Shown here one piece after another: positions 24,340-33,596 of a DNA stretch of 64,000 nucleotides (the first letter of the stretch is position 1; the number at the start of each line of letters is the position of its first letter). The notes under the pieces were generated by a model. It searched no databases. It was not told the DNA's origin and was given only the letters and a program-made list of their open reading frames with translations. The translations under genes and the position numbers were made by a program. The stretch comes from Pontibacter arcticus (GTDB taxonomy: Bacteria > Bacteroidota > Bacteroidia > Cytophagales > Hymenobacteraceae), in NCBI RefSeq assembly GCF_003284895.1, contig NZ_QMDV01000005.1, forward strand, positions 62,001-126,000. The letters run 5' to 3'.

Positions 24340-25273
24340 CCTATTCCACAAACTGCTGCTGCTTGCTTTTGCTGGTTCTGTTTTTACGGCCTGTAACCAA
24401 TCCGGCGGGCAGGAAGTAAGCACACCAACGGCCGGCAATGTGGTTGTTACAGCAGATGAATCTTTTCAACCGATCATAGAATCCCAGATAAGCACATTCG
24501 AAGGCATTTACAAGCGTGCGGACGTAGAAGGCAAGTACAAACCGGAAGGCGAAGCCATGAATGACCTTCTGAATGATAGCACCAAAATCGTTATACTTTC
24601 AAGAGAGTTAACTGAAACAGAAAAAGCAGCATTCGAGAAGAAGAAACGCTTCCCTAAAGTAACCAAACTTGCTGTGGATGCTGTAGCACTGGTCGTAAAT
24701 AAAAGCAATCCGGATTCTTTGCTTACCATGGACCAGGTAAAACAAATTTTTAGTGGCACCACTACCACCTGGAAAGCGCTTAACAGCAAAAGTACCCTTG
24801 AAAATATTACTATTGTGTTTGATAATAATAACTCAAGCACCGCCAGATACGTACGTGATTCACTGACAGTATCAAAGAAGCTGCCCGGAAACACATTCGC
24901 ATCAAACTCCCATAAAGCTTTAATAGATTACGTGGCACAAAATAAAAACGCAATCGGGGTAATCGGGGTAAACTGGATAAGCGATAGCGATGACACTACA
25001 GCAGTTAATTTTACAAAACAGGTTAAAGTAATTGGTATCAGTACAGACCCAAATCCAGCCACTACAGAAAGTTACTACCAGCCATACCAGGCTTATATTG
25101 CGCAAGGTACTTACCCCCTGCGCCGTAACCTCTACGTTATCAATGTAGAAGGGAGAGCAGGGCTTGGCACAGGATTTGTATCATTTATTGCAGGGGATAA
25201 AGGCCAACGAATTATACTTAAATCCGGGCTAGTACCGGCCACAATGCCAGTACGTGTTATCGGGGTTAAGTAA
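24329..25273 (+). CDS. PstS-like substrate-binding lipoprotein
   Basis: 314 residues from the ATG at 24329. The signal peptide MKNNLFHKLLLLAFAGSVFTAC ends in a lipobox cysteine (C22). The fold is that of periplasmic phosphate-binding (PstS) proteins: VVVTADESFQPIIESQISTFE, VDAVALVVNKSNPDSLLTMDQVKQIFSG, a phosphate-loop-like NNNSSTARYVRDS, and C-terminal YPLRRNLYVIN and GFVSFIAGDKGQRII. No pstCAB transporter genes are nearby. Instead it overlaps a small membrane protein and precedes a TPR protein in a TonB cluster. A ligand-sensing or receptor-associated role is possible. The ligand is unknown. Confidence 0.8.
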   Translation: MKNNLFHKLLLLAFAGSVFTACNQSGGQEVSTPTAGNVVVTADESFQPIIESQISTFEGIYKRADVEGKYKPEGEAMNDLLNDSTKIVILSRELTETEKAAFEKKKRFPKVTKLAVDAVALVVNKSNPDSLLTMDQVKQIFSGTTTTWKALNSKSTLENITIVFDNNNSSTARYVRDSLTVSKKLPGNTFASNSHKALIDYVAQNKNAIGVIGVNWISDSDDTTAVNFTKQVKVIGISTDPNPATTESYYQPYQAYIAQGTYPLRRNLYVINVEGRAGLGTGFVSFIAGDKGQRIILKSGLVPATMPVRVIGVK

Positions 25274-25331
25274 CTAAACAGACCTTATTCAGCATTTAAA
25301 CATAATAGGGAACAACTAAATTTAAATTAAA

Positions 25332-26972
25332 ATGACAAATAACTGGAAGTACATTGTACTGATGGCAGCAGCTTTTCCTTCTGCTGCTGCATTCGCACAA
25401 TCTGGAGATGCAGGCAGAAAGGCTGTTGATTTAGAGCGTTACCAAGAAGCAAAGTCTATTTATACCTCCCAGCTTAATGATAAGAAGCAGGCCGACAACG
25501 CATACTTCGCATTAGGAGATATTTACCTGAGAACCAACAAACCTGATTCAGCTGCTATATACTTTAACAGAGGTATAAGCGCTAATTCAAAGTCAAGCAT
25601 AAACCACGTAGGTTTAGGTAAGATCGAGATGATGAACGGTAACCAGGCAAAAGCAGAGCAGCACTTTAATGAAGCTCTGAAAAAAGGCAAAAAGGATGCT
25701 TATGTACTTACCATGATTGGTGAAGCTTATGTAGAAACTCCTAATGCTACGGAAGCACAATTAAACAAAGGTGTTGATTATTTAAAGCAGGCTTTAGAGC
25801 GTGACTCTAAAAATGCTTTAGCAAACATGGTTTTAGGTGATGCATATTTGAAACTGAAAAACGGTGGCGAGGCTATGTCTGCTTACGACCGCGCGATACA
25901 GTTAGATAATAAGTATGCCAACGCCTACCTGAGAAGAGGCCAGCTGTATACCAGCTCACGTAACTATCCTGAAGCTGAAACAGCCTATAAAGCTGCCATT
26001 GAAATAGATCCTAAGTTTGCTCCTGCTTACCGTGATCTGGGTGAGCTTTATTACTTCGCTGGCCAATATGACAAAGCGTTATCTACCTTTAAACAATATG
26101 TAGATATGGCTGAGAAAACGCCTGCGACCCAAGCAAAATATGCGTCGTTCCTGTTCTTAACGAAGAACTACGATCAGTCTTTACAGGTTGTGCAGGAAGT
26201 TCTGAAGTCAGACCCGAACAACACAGTAATGAACCGTCTGCAGGCTTATTCTTACATGGAACTTGGCCAACCGGAAAAAGCGCTACAGGCTATTGAGAGC
26301 TACTTACAAAAGGTAGATCCTAAGAAATTGATTGCAGAGGATTATGAGTATTATGGCCGTATCCTTGCTAAAAACAAGCAGGATAAAAAAGCGATAGAAA
26401 ATCTGGAGAAGGCCCTTACAATGGATGCTACGAAAGTAGAGATCTACCAGGAGCTTGCCAACGCTTACGCAAATGATGGCCAATATCAGAAAGCTATAGA
26501 TCTGTTAAACAAAAAACGTGAGACAATTGAGCCTTCTAATGCTGACTTCTATTACATGGGTAACATCTATATGTTAGCCGGTGATCAGGCAGGTAAAGCT
26601 GGTAACGCTGCGCAGGCAAGCGAATATTTCAAGAAAGCTGACGAGACTTACGCAAACGTTACAAAAAGTAACCCTACGTATGCTTATGGCCATTTATGGA
26701 GAGCGCGTGCTATGGCTAGCCAAGACCCTGAAACAACACAAGGTTTAGCAAAGCCACATTACGAGGAATTTATTAAGTTAGCCAGCAATGAGCAGGATAA
26801 GTATAAGAAAGACCTCATTGAAGCAAATTCATACTTAGGTTATTTCTACTACCTGAAAGGGGAAAGACCAAACGCTCTGAAACACTGGCAAATGGTTAAA
26901 ACTTTAGATCCGTCAAACACGCAGGCGCAAACTGCTCTGAACGAGATCAACAAATCAGGTAAGAAAAAGTAA
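25332..26972 (+). CDS. Periplasmic tetratricopeptide-repeat protein
   Basis: 546 residues with an N-terminal signal peptide (about 1-23, cleaved near AFAQ). At least ten TPR-type units follow (for example AYFALGDIYLRTNKPDSAAIYFNRGI, ALANMVLGDAYLKLKNGGEAMSAYDRAI, PAYRDLGELYYFAGQYDKALSTFKQYV). There is no other catalytic domain. It probably acts as a protein-interaction scaffold in the periplasm. It lies 59 bases after the PstS-like gene with no terminator between, so the small membrane protein, PstS-like and TPR genes likely form one transcript ended by the hairpin at 26979. Confidence 0.85.
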   Translation: MTNNWKYIVLMAAAFPSAAAFAQSGDAGRKAVDLERYQEAKSIYTSQLNDKKQADNAYFALGDIYLRTNKPDSAAIYFNRGISANSKSSINHVGLGKIEMMNGNQAKAEQHFNEALKKGKKDAYVLTMIGEAYVETPNATEAQLNKGVDYLKQALERDSKNALANMVLGDAYLKLKNGGEAMSAYDRAIQLDNKYANAYLRRGQLYTSSRNYPEAETAYKAAIEIDPKFAPAYRDLGELYYFAGQYDKALSTFKQYVDMAEKTPATQAKYASFLFLTKNYDQSLQVVQEVLKSDPNNTVMNRLQAYSYMELGQPEKALQAIESYLQKVDPKKLIAEDYEYYGRILAKNKQDKKAIENLEKALTMDATKVEIYQELANAYANDGQYQKAIDLLNKKRETIEPSNADFYYMGNIYMLAGDQAGKAGNAAQASEYFKKADETYANVTKSNPTYAYGHLWRARAMASQDPETTQGLAKPHYEEFIKLASNEQDKYKKDLIEANSYLGYFYYLKGERPNALKHWQMVKTLDPSNTQAQTALNEINKSGKKK

Positions 26973-26978
26973 TCTGAT

Positions 26979-27041
26979 TAACATTATAGAAATAAAAAAG
27001 CCCGGTTAATGTAACCGGGCTTTTTTATTTCTATAATGTTA
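26979..27041. terminator. Very long bidirectional terminator
   Basis: Perfect 29-bp inverted repeat (26979-27007 and 27013-27041) with a 5-base loop (AATGT). The core is GCCCGGTT/AACCGGGC flanked by A- and T-runs. It lies between the converging TPR and rluD genes. A TTATACTTTG copy abuts the right foot. Confidence 0.95.
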
Positions 27042-27048
27042 TACTTTG

Positions 27049-28077
27049 TTAATCTTCGTAAAGCTCCCATTTTTTAATTACAGCAGTAAAGTCTTCCGGC
27101 AGCTCAGAGTCGAATAATATTTTCTCTTTAGTTATAGGATGAGTAAAACCAAGCGACTTCGCATGTAATGCTTGCCGTGGCATTAACTTAAATGCATTCT
27201 CCACAAAAGCTTTGTAGGTACCATTTGGTGTGCCTTGCAAGATGCTATCGCCCCCATATGTAGTGTCAGAAAACAACGGATGCCCAATGTGTTTCATGTG
27301 CGCCCTTATCTGATGTGTACGGCCTGTTTCTAAGTTACATTGTACTAAAGCTACGTATTTAAAACGCCGGAGCACTTTGTAATGTGTTACAGCATGTTTC
27401 CCATAAGATCCATCCGGATAAACTGTCATTACCCTTCTGTCTTTTATACTTCTCCCTACGTGGCCTGTAATGGTTCCGCTGTCTTCTTTGGGTATACCCC
27501 AGACCAAAGCATAGTACGTTCTATCAATCGTATGATCGAAGAACTGCTTAGCCAGGAAAGCCATACTATACTCTGTTTTAGCAATTACCAGCAGCCCGGA
27601 TGTATCTTTATCGATGCGATGAACCAAGCCTGGCCTACCTTCTCCGTTGCGTGAGGTAGGCAAGTTCTGGAGGTAATAAGTAAGCGCATTTACGAGGGTG
27701 CCTGTCCAGTTATTGTAGGCAGGATGCACAACCATTCCTGCTTCTTTATTAACGATTAGCAATTCGCTATCTTCAAACACAATATTAAGCGGAATATCTT
27801 CGGCTACAACATCGGTATCACGGGGAGGCTCTGCTAATGTTATCGTAATAACATCTAAAGGTTTAACCTTGTAGCTTACTTTGGCTGGTTTGTGGTTTAC
27901 CTGCACAGCTTCAGAGCGAATAGCACTCTGCAGTTTGTTGCGTGTTACGTTAGGCAGGCGGTCCATTAAGAACTTATCTACACGAAGCAATGCCTGCCCT
28001 TTATCTACAACAATCCTGTGGTGTTCGTACAGGTCATCGGAATCTTCAACTGTCTCGTTTTCTAAAAAATCAGTCAC
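27049..28077 (-). CDS. rluD: RluD-type 23S rRNA pseudouridine synthase
   Basis: 342 residues of the RluA family. An N-terminal S4 RNA-binding domain (LLRVDKFLMDRLPNVTRNKLQSAIRSEAVQVNHK in parts, about 30-64) is followed by the catalytic domain. Its signature is RPGLVHRIDKDTSGLLVIAKT, with the catalytic aspartate in HRIDKDTSG (about residue 159). ETGRTHQIRAHMKHIGHPLFSD follows. The GTG at 28077 is the only available start before an in-frame stop. The S4 domain and size favour RluD (helix 69 uridines), though RluC-like substrates cannot be excluded. Confidence 0.9.
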   Translation of the reverse strand: MTDFLENETVEDSDDLYEHHRIVVDKGQALLRVDKFLMDRLPNVTRNKLQSAIRSEAVQVNHKPAKVSYKVKPLDVITITLAEPPRDTDVVAEDIPLNIVFEDSELLIVNKEAGMVVHPAYNNWTGTLVNALTYYLQNLPTSRNGEGRPGLVHRIDKDTSGLLVIAKTEYSMAFLAKQFFDHTIDRTYYALVWGIPKEDSGTITGHVGRSIKDRRVMTVYPDGSYGKHAVTHYKVLRRFKYVALVQCNLETGRTHQIRAHMKHIGHPLFSDTTYGGDSILQGTPNGTYKAFVENAFKLMPRQALHAKSLGFTHPITKEKILFDSELPEDFTAVIKKWELYED

Positions 28078-28102
28078 TTTTTTAATCTTTCATTATAAAA
28101 AA

Positions 28103-28132
28103 AGAAAGCCGAAGTATAAACGTCGGCTTTCT
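28103..28132 (-). terminator. Terminator after distal ompH with AAGTATAAA loop
   Basis: Stem AGAAAGCCGA/TCGGCTTTCT. The 10-base loop contains a complete AAGTATAAA. On the minus strand it runs into a T-tract. It ends the porG-uppS-bamA-ompH transcript before rluD. Confidence 0.85.
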
Positions 28133-28154
28133 CACACTAAGAAATAAATTTTAC

Positions 28155-28772
28155 TTAGTTCTTTTTCTTTTTTGCGTTGCTTTTAGCAGGTGTTGCTGGG
28201 GTTGTAGTTGCTGCAGGCTTGCTTGCCGCTGGCTCAGACTGTACTTGCGCCTTAGCTGGGTCTACTCCTAATTTCTTCAAAACCAGTGGAGAAATATCTC
28301 CGCCTTCAGGGCCAGCAAGTAATGCCTGGTTGCTGATAACATAAGTGAAGTTGTTTTCTTTTGCTACATCTTTGATAGCTTTATCAATCTTAGCGATAAC
28401 CGGATCAACTAAAGATTTTTCTTTCTGCTGCAAAGATGTCTGAGCGCTACGCTGGAACTCCTGGATAGAGTTATTCAGGTTCATTAACTCTTTTTCTTTG
28501 TCTTCACGGATGGTTTTATCCATGGTAGAAGCTCCTTTTTCGTAAGCCTGCATTTTAGCTTCATACTCAGAGTATTTCTGCTTTAAGCTGGCTTCCAGTT
28601 GTGTGCTGTGCGTTTTTAATTGACTCTCGATCTGCTTGCTTTCTGGCATTTGCAGTAAAATATACTCAACGTTAGTATAACCAAATTTAAGCGGCTGATC
28701 GTTAGTCTGTGCAGAAGATGCAAAGCTGATCAGTAAAAACGCTACTACTAATGTTTTGATTTTGTTCATCAT
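28155..28772 (-). CDS. OmpH/Skp-family periplasmic chaperone (distal copy)
   Basis: 205 residues. The signal peptide is MMNKIKTLVVAFLLISFASSAQ in parts. The Skp core follows, FGYTNVEYILLQMPESKQIESQLK at the N-terminal strand, then a long coiled coil (about 45-115) and the closing strand NNFTYVISNQALLAGPEGGDISPLVLKKLGV. A Lys-rich, Ala/Pro tail ends the protein. Skp holds unfolded outer-membrane proteins in the periplasm for BamA. It is last gene of the bamA operon, 28 bases after its paralogue. Confidence 0.92.
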   Translation of the reverse strand: MMNKIKTLVVAFLLISFASSAQTNDQPLKFGYTNVEYILLQMPESKQIESQLKTHSTQLEASLKQKYSEYEAKMQAYEKGASTMDKTIREDKEKELMNLNNSIQEFQRSAQTSLQQKEKSLVDPVIAKIDKAIKDVAKENNFTYVISNQALLAGPEGGDISPLVLKKLGVDPAKAQVQSEPAASKPAATTTPATPAKSNAKKKKN

Positions 28773-28799
28773 TGGTTAGTTAATTAATAATTGTTCAGG

Positions 28800-29468
28800 T
28801 TAGTTGTTAGACTTTTTCTTTGTTGCTGGCTTTTGTTGCCGGGCCGGTTGTACAGGTTTATTCTCCTGCTGGCTGTCTTCTATTGTTTCAGGTAAATTAT
28901 TCGGGTCATCAACAAGCTCATCCGCTGGTTGCCTGCCTGGTGTGTTCTTTTTATCTGAGGCCAATCCTAATTCTTCCAGCACATACTCAGTATAATCGTG
29001 TACCGGGTTTGTGTAGATCATTACCAGATCGCCTGATTTATCAAACATGATCTGGAGCTGCCGCGCTTTTGCTACTTTCTCTACTGCGGTAAATACTTCA
29101 TCCTGTATCGGGCGCATCAGGTCGTTGCGGCGTTTAAACATCATGCCTTCGTAGCCAAAAACTTTTTGCTGGTACTCGCGTACTTCTTTTTCTTTTTTTG
29201 AAATTTCAGCCTGCCGCTTCTTTTTCATTTCTTCGGTTAACAAGACCTCTTCTGCCTTGTAATCCTGTTTCATTTTATCTGCTTCTTTCTGCAGATTTTC
29301 GATTTCCCGTTGCCAGGCTTCTGCACTTTTATCCATCTCCTGCTGCACCTTGTTATAGGCCGGCATTTTAGTCAGGATAAAATTTGAATCAATATAACCA
29401 AACTTTTGAGCCTGCGAAACAGACGAAAGTAAAAAGCCTGCTAAAAAGATGAACAAAAATTTTCTCAT
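28800..29468 (-). CDS. OmpH/Skp-family periplasmic chaperone (proximal copy)
   Basis: 222 residues. The signal peptide is MRKFLFIFLAGFLLSSVSQA. Then come QKFGYIDSNFILTKMPAYNKVQQEMD and a strongly charged coiled coil (about 40-115, KEADKMKQDYKAEEVLLTEEMKKKRQ). A strand LQIMFDKSGDLVMIYTNP and a Gln/Pro/Lys-rich tail follow. It lies 14 bases downstream of bamA. Paired OmpH genes after bamA are a conserved Bacteroidota arrangement and are seen in Porphyromonas gingivalis. Confidence 0.93.
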   Translation of the reverse strand: MRKFLFIFLAGFLLSSVSQAQKFGYIDSNFILTKMPAYNKVQQEMDKSAEAWQREIENLQKEADKMKQDYKAEEVLLTEEMKKKRQAEISKKEKEVREYQQKVFGYEGMMFKRRNDLMRPIQDEVFTAVEKVAKARQLQIMFDKSGDLVMIYTNPVHDYTEYVLEELGLASDKKNTPGRQPADELVDDPNNLPETIEDSQQENKPVQPARQQKPATKKKSNN

Positions 29469-29481
29469 ACTGATTCCAGTT

Positions 29482-31965
29482 TTAACGCAATTGCTGTCCT
29501 ATGATAAAGTGGAACATGCCTCGCTTAGCATCCTGCGGCTGACCTGGCAGATCATCCAATCTCCAACCATAATCAAATCCTAACAAACCAAATGCAGCCA
29601 TAAATATACGTGCGCCTACACCAGCAGAGCGATAAAGCTTAAATGGTGTGTAGCGATCATATGAAGCAAAGTTGTTACCTGCCTCCAGGAAAGCCAAACC
29701 ATAAATAGTAGCAGCTGGGTTTGGAGAGATCAGATAACGTGCTTCCATCACAAATTTGTTATAAGCTACACCACCAGCAGAGCGTAGCGTTGGATCAGCA
29801 TTGTTCACAACAGATTCGTCATCATAACCACGTAAACCTATATACTCTGTTCCAACAAAAATATTACCACCACCAAGGCCGGCACCACCCAGTTTAAATC
29901 TTTCAAAAGGGCCGATTTCACTATCATTCGTATAGGTACCCAAGAAACCAAAGTGCGCTCTTGTGTTCAATACCAAATTCCCTGCCAGATTTATAAAGTA
30001 AGAAGCATCGAACATCCATTTATTAAATTCGATGAACTCATAGTTATTCCGCTTATCTGTAAACAAGGAATATGGCGGTGTTAAGTTGATGTTCAGTGTT
30101 AGAGACGATCCTCTTCTTGGGAAAGTCGGGTTATCTATACTTGAACGGCCAATAGTATTAACAACTGAGATACTGTTTGAGCTACCATTATCAAAATCCT
30201 GAAACAACGCATAATTTTTAAGGTTATAGCGGTTATAAGAAATTGAATGGTTCATGAAGAAGAAGTCATCCGGCCAGTTTAGTCTTCTACCTAAACTTAA
30301 GGAAGCTCCATCTACATTCAATCGGCTGTCAATATCGCTGCTTGGGCTTCTGCGTATAGTTTTAAATACGCTTGCCGTTAACGAGTTTCGCTTGCGGCCA
30401 CCTAACCAGGGCTCTGTAAACGATAAGCTGTACGACTGGTAGTATTTACCGTTTGCCTGCACACTTAAGGATAAACGCTGCCCATCGCCGCTTGGTATTG
30501 GCCTCCAGGCATCCCAGTCAAAGAATTTACGCGTAGAGAAGTTATTCAGGGTTAAACCTACTGTACCTACGGCACCAATCGGTCCGCCCCAGCCACCAGA
30601 TAAGCTGATCTGGTCGTTTGGTCTTTCTACTACGCTATAGTTAATATCTACTGTACCTTCTGCCTGGTTTGGGATCGGGTTCAAGCCTATTTGCTCCGGG
30701 TCGAAATAACCGAGTGCTGCCAGTTCGTTTCTGGATCTTATCAAGTCATCACGGCTATACTTCTGGCCTGGTAACGTACGGAGTTCACGCAGAATAACAA
30801 AGTCACTGGTTTTATCGTTTCCGGTTACCATTACTTTATCGATTGTTGCCTGCGGGCCTTCGTAAACACGCATTTCCAGGTCAATGGAGTCGCCCTGTAC
30901 ACGTACTTCGATCGGATCTATACTTTGGAACAGGTAACCGTCATTCTGATAAAGCCCGGAAACATCTATACCTGTCGGGTTATAGGTTAAGCGCTTTTCA
31001 AGCTCTTGTTTGTTATAGACATCGCCTTTCTTTATACCTAAAACTCTAGACAGATAAGCGTCGTCATACAGGTAATTTCCTTTCCAGGTTATATTGCGGT
31101 AATAATATTGCTGCCCTTCATCTACTGTAATGCGGATGCCTAAACGGTCGTCTTTTGTCTTGAAAACAGAGTCGGAAACAATAGTCGCATCTCTGTATCC
31201 TTCGGAGTTATAAAAGTCAAGTAAGAGTTGCTTATCATTCTCGTATTCTTCTTTTTGAAACTTAGAAGAGACGTAAAACCTGTAGAATCTTTTCTCTTTG
31301 GTTTTCTTCAGCTGGCGCTCCAGTTTTTTATCCTTAAATGCTTCGTTGCCAACAAACTCTATATCCGATATTTTAACTTTGTTGCCTTTTTCTATATCAA
31401 TAGTAAGTACAACGCTGTTTGGCAAAGCCGGATCAGGCTTTTGGGTGATATTAGTCTTAACATTCAGGAAGCTTTTCTCCAAATAGTAATCCCGGATTAC
31501 GTTACGGGTACTGTTCAGAACCGCATCTGTTACAATTTTACCTTTCTGTATACTTATTTTCTCTTTAAGGGCATCTTGCTGCGACTTGTTTATACCTTTA
31601 AACTCTACTTTAGAAAGGCGAGGCCTTTCCTTCAGATCAAAATTCAGGGAAATCTCATTCCCTTCCAGGCGGGTGATAAATACTTCTATGTCGCCAAGTA
31701 TACCTTGGTCCCAAAGTTTCTGAATAGCGCGGCTAATATCTTCACCAGGCACGGTTATTTCATCGCCCACTTTCAGACCAGCTACAGATATAAGCGCATT
31801 CGCATCCAGGAAAGTAGTTCCGGTAACTTTTATATCGCCAATACGGTACTGCTGAGGTTGCGCGTAGTCTATTTGATTTGATTGAGAAGAAGGGCTACTT
31901 AGATTTTGAGACGATGCTGTGCCCATTATAAGCAGAAACACAAGCACCCAGATGCATCTTATCAT
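29482..31965 (-). CDS. bamA: Outer-membrane protein assembly factor BamA
   Basis: 827 residues. A signal peptide (about 1-19) is followed by five POTRA domains (first YRIGDIKVTGTTFLDANALI, last ATIDKVMVTGNDKTSDFVILRELR). The 16-strand barrel is from about 450 to the C-terminus, which ends in Arg rather than the usual aromatic (FHFIIGQQLR). The lid-loop motif appears as GLRGYDDESV. It inserts beta-barrel proteins into the outer membrane. Between uppS (9 bases upstream) and the OmpH pair, it forms the core of an envelope-biogenesis operon. Confidence 0.95.
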   Translation of the reverse strand: MIRCIWVLVFLLIMGTASSQNLSSPSSQSNQIDYAQPQQYRIGDIKVTGTTFLDANALISVAGLKVGDEITVPGEDISRAIQKLWDQGILGDIEVFITRLEGNEISLNFDLKERPRLSKVEFKGINKSQQDALKEKISIQKGKIVTDAVLNSTRNVIRDYYLEKSFLNVKTNITQKPDPALPNSVVLTIDIEKGNKVKISDIEFVGNEAFKDKKLERQLKKTKEKRFYRFYVSSKFQKEEYENDKQLLLDFYNSEGYRDATIVSDSVFKTKDDRLGIRITVDEGQQYYYRNITWKGNYLYDDAYLSRVLGIKKGDVYNKQELEKRLTYNPTGIDVSGLYQNDGYLFQSIDPIEVRVQGDSIDLEMRVYEGPQATIDKVMVTGNDKTSDFVILRELRTLPGQKYSRDDLIRSRNELAALGYFDPEQIGLNPIPNQAEGTVDINYSVVERPNDQISLSGGWGGPIGAVGTVGLTLNNFSTRKFFDWDAWRPIPSGDGQRLSLSVQANGKYYQSYSLSFTEPWLGGRKRNSLTASVFKTIRRSPSSDIDSRLNVDGASLSLGRRLNWPDDFFFMNHSISYNRYNLKNYALFQDFDNGSSNSISVVNTIGRSSIDNPTFPRRGSSLTLNINLTPPYSLFTDKRNNYEFIEFNKWMFDASYFINLAGNLVLNTRAHFGFLGTYTNDSEIGPFERFKLGGAGLGGGNIFVGTEYIGLRGYDDESVVNNADPTLRSAGGVAYNKFVMEARYLISPNPAATIYGLAFLEAGNNFASYDRYTPFKLYRSAGVGARIFMAAFGLLGFDYGWRLDDLPGQPQDAKRGMFHFIIGQQLR

Positions 31966-31973
31966 TAATATTA

Positions 31974-32717
31974 TTACTTATTTAGTTGTTCACTCGTCTT
32001 TCCAAACCGGCGCTCGCGGCGCTGATAAGATATTATGGCTTCGTACAGATGCTCTTTCCTGAAATCAGGCCAAAGCAAATCTGTAATGTAAAGTTCGGTA
32101 TAAGCTATCTGCCAAAGTAAAAAATTACTGATGCGCTGTTCGCCACTTGTGCGGATCAAAAGCTCGGGATCAGGCATACCTGCCGTAGACAAATAGTTAG
32201 CTATACTTTGTTCGTTTATAGCAGCTGCCTCTACCTTACCATGACCCACATCTTCTGCCAGCCGTTGCATAGCCTGCGTAATATCCCAGCGCCCGCTATA
32301 ACTTAATGCCAACACCAACGTCATGCGGCTATTCTGGCTTGTTATTTCTATAGCTTCCTGCAATTCCTGCTGGCATGCTTTAGGCAAGCTTGTTGTATTG
32401 CCTATTGTCTGTAACCGGATATTGTTCTTATTTAACGTCGCTGTTTCTTTGCGAATAGTGGATACCAGTAACTGCATAAGTGCAGAAACCTCTAAAGCAG
32501 GCCTGTTCCAGTTCTCCGTAGAAAATGCGTATAAAGTAAGGTACTCTATTCCCATTTCCGCAGCAGACTCTACTGTTTCGCGTACAGCTTTAATAGCGCT
32601 CTGATGCCCAAAAATGCGCAAGCCACCCCGTTGTTTAGCCCATCTTCCATTGCCGTCCATGATAACGGCGATGTGTTTGGGTAAATTGTTTAAATCTACT
32701 TTATCTTTTGGACTCAT
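31974..32717 (-). CDS. uppS: Isoprenyl transferase (undecaprenyl diphosphate synthase)
   Basis: Makes undecaprenyl diphosphate, the lipid carrier for peptidoglycan and O-antigen, by cis-condensation of isopentenyl units. It has 247 residues from the ATG at 32717; the TTG seven codons upstream is less likely. IAVIMDGNGRWAKQRG (about 17-32) carries the catalytic aspartate and RW. GHQSAIKAVRE, LTLYAFSTENWNRP and the C-terminal LLIRTSGEQRISNFLLWQIAYTELY with WPDF complete the family set. Confidence 0.96.
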   Translation of the reverse strand: MSPKDKVDLNNLPKHIAVIMDGNGRWAKQRGGLRIFGHQSAIKAVRETVESAAEMGIEYLTLYAFSTENWNRPALEVSALMQLLVSTIRKETATLNKNNIRLQTIGNTTSLPKACQQELQEAIEITSQNSRMTLVLALSYSGRWDITQAMQRLAEDVGHGKVEAAAINEQSIANYLSTAGMPDPELLIRTSGEQRISNFLLWQIAYTELYITDLLWPDFRKEHLYEAIISYQRRERRFGKTSEQLNK

Positions 32718-32777
32718 TAAACCACAATTTCCTTGCAAGTTACAAAATGCAAGGCAAACTCAGCTAACTTTCCTTCG

Positions 32778-33548
32778 CTAATCTAAAATGCCTGGTGTGG
32801 CTCTGTAAGGTGGGGGGCAATTTAATCTGAAAATTGTATAAGACAAGCTGATACCATTATAGAAGTACCAATCTTTGTCGTGGCGGTTTGCTACAACAGG
32901 GCCATCAGCTTCAGCCAGATCATCTAAATTATCTGTGAGAAGTTTCCGGGCACCAAACTCAAGGCCCAGGTTCCAGTGGCGGCTTAAGGCATACTTAACA
33001 CCTGCCCCAAACGGAATAGCTACACCTATTTTGGTTTTATAAGGTTTGTTAAGATCGCTTGCCAGTAAGCCATTATCTGTTGCCAGTTTCACGTTGTATA
33101 CAAAACCTGCAAGGCCTGCAAAAAAATAGGGAGAAAAACGTGGGTTACGGCGCATATCATAGTAATCGAGGAAATTATACTCTACTACTCCTGATAGTTC
33201 GGCCAGACTCAACTTGACCTCAGCCTGGCGATAATTCGGATAGGGGAGATTATACGCATCATCGCTTATGGTATTGTCATCTTTAATACGGTGACTTAGC
33301 ATGATACCGCCACGCACTGTGATGGGTTTTGAAATATCACGGCGATAAAAGACAGTAAGTGCAGGCTGATTGTTTCCAAATCTATAAGAGGGAGCAAGCT
33401 CACCTTTATAGTTTGCGCCACCAATACCCAGGCCTATCTCACTTGTTGTAACCGGAGACTGTGCAAAAGTTGCTTTGCTAAAAAAAACACTCCCTATTTG
33501 TAACAATGAACAAATAAGGAGTGCCTGTTTAAATTCGTGAATTGTCAT
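32778..33548 (-). CDS. PorG-like (DUF6089) outer-membrane protein, copy 1
   Basis: 256 residues. A signal peptide (about 1-29) is followed by an eight-strand-type outer-membrane barrel (EIGLGIGGANYKGELAPSYRFGNNQPALTVFYRRDI in parts). SPYFFAGLAGFVYNV, VAIPFGAGVKYALSRHWNLGLEFGARKLLTDNLDD and WYFYNGISLSYTIFRL follow. The DUF6089 family includes PorG, which tethers the PorK/N ring of the type IX secretion system. Location immediately upstream of uppS-bamA-ompH-ompH is the same as for P. gingivalis porG, supporting that role. Its start is the ATG at 33548. Confidence 0.82.
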   Translation of the reverse strand: MTIHEFKQALLICSLLQIGSVFFSKATFAQSPVTTSEIGLGIGGANYKGELAPSYRFGNNQPALTVFYRRDISKPITVRGGIMLSHRIKDDNTISDDAYNLPYPNYRQAEVKLSLAELSGVVEYNFLDYYDMRRNPRFSPYFFAGLAGFVYNVKLATDNGLLASDLNKPYKTKIGVAIPFGAGVKYALSRHWNLGLEFGARKLLTDNLDDLAEADGPVVANRHDKDWYFYNGISLSYTIFRLNCPPPYRATPGILD

Positions 33549-33596
33549 GTAGCGCTAATACGGAGTTTTACGAACAACGTATCATTTTTTATTCTA

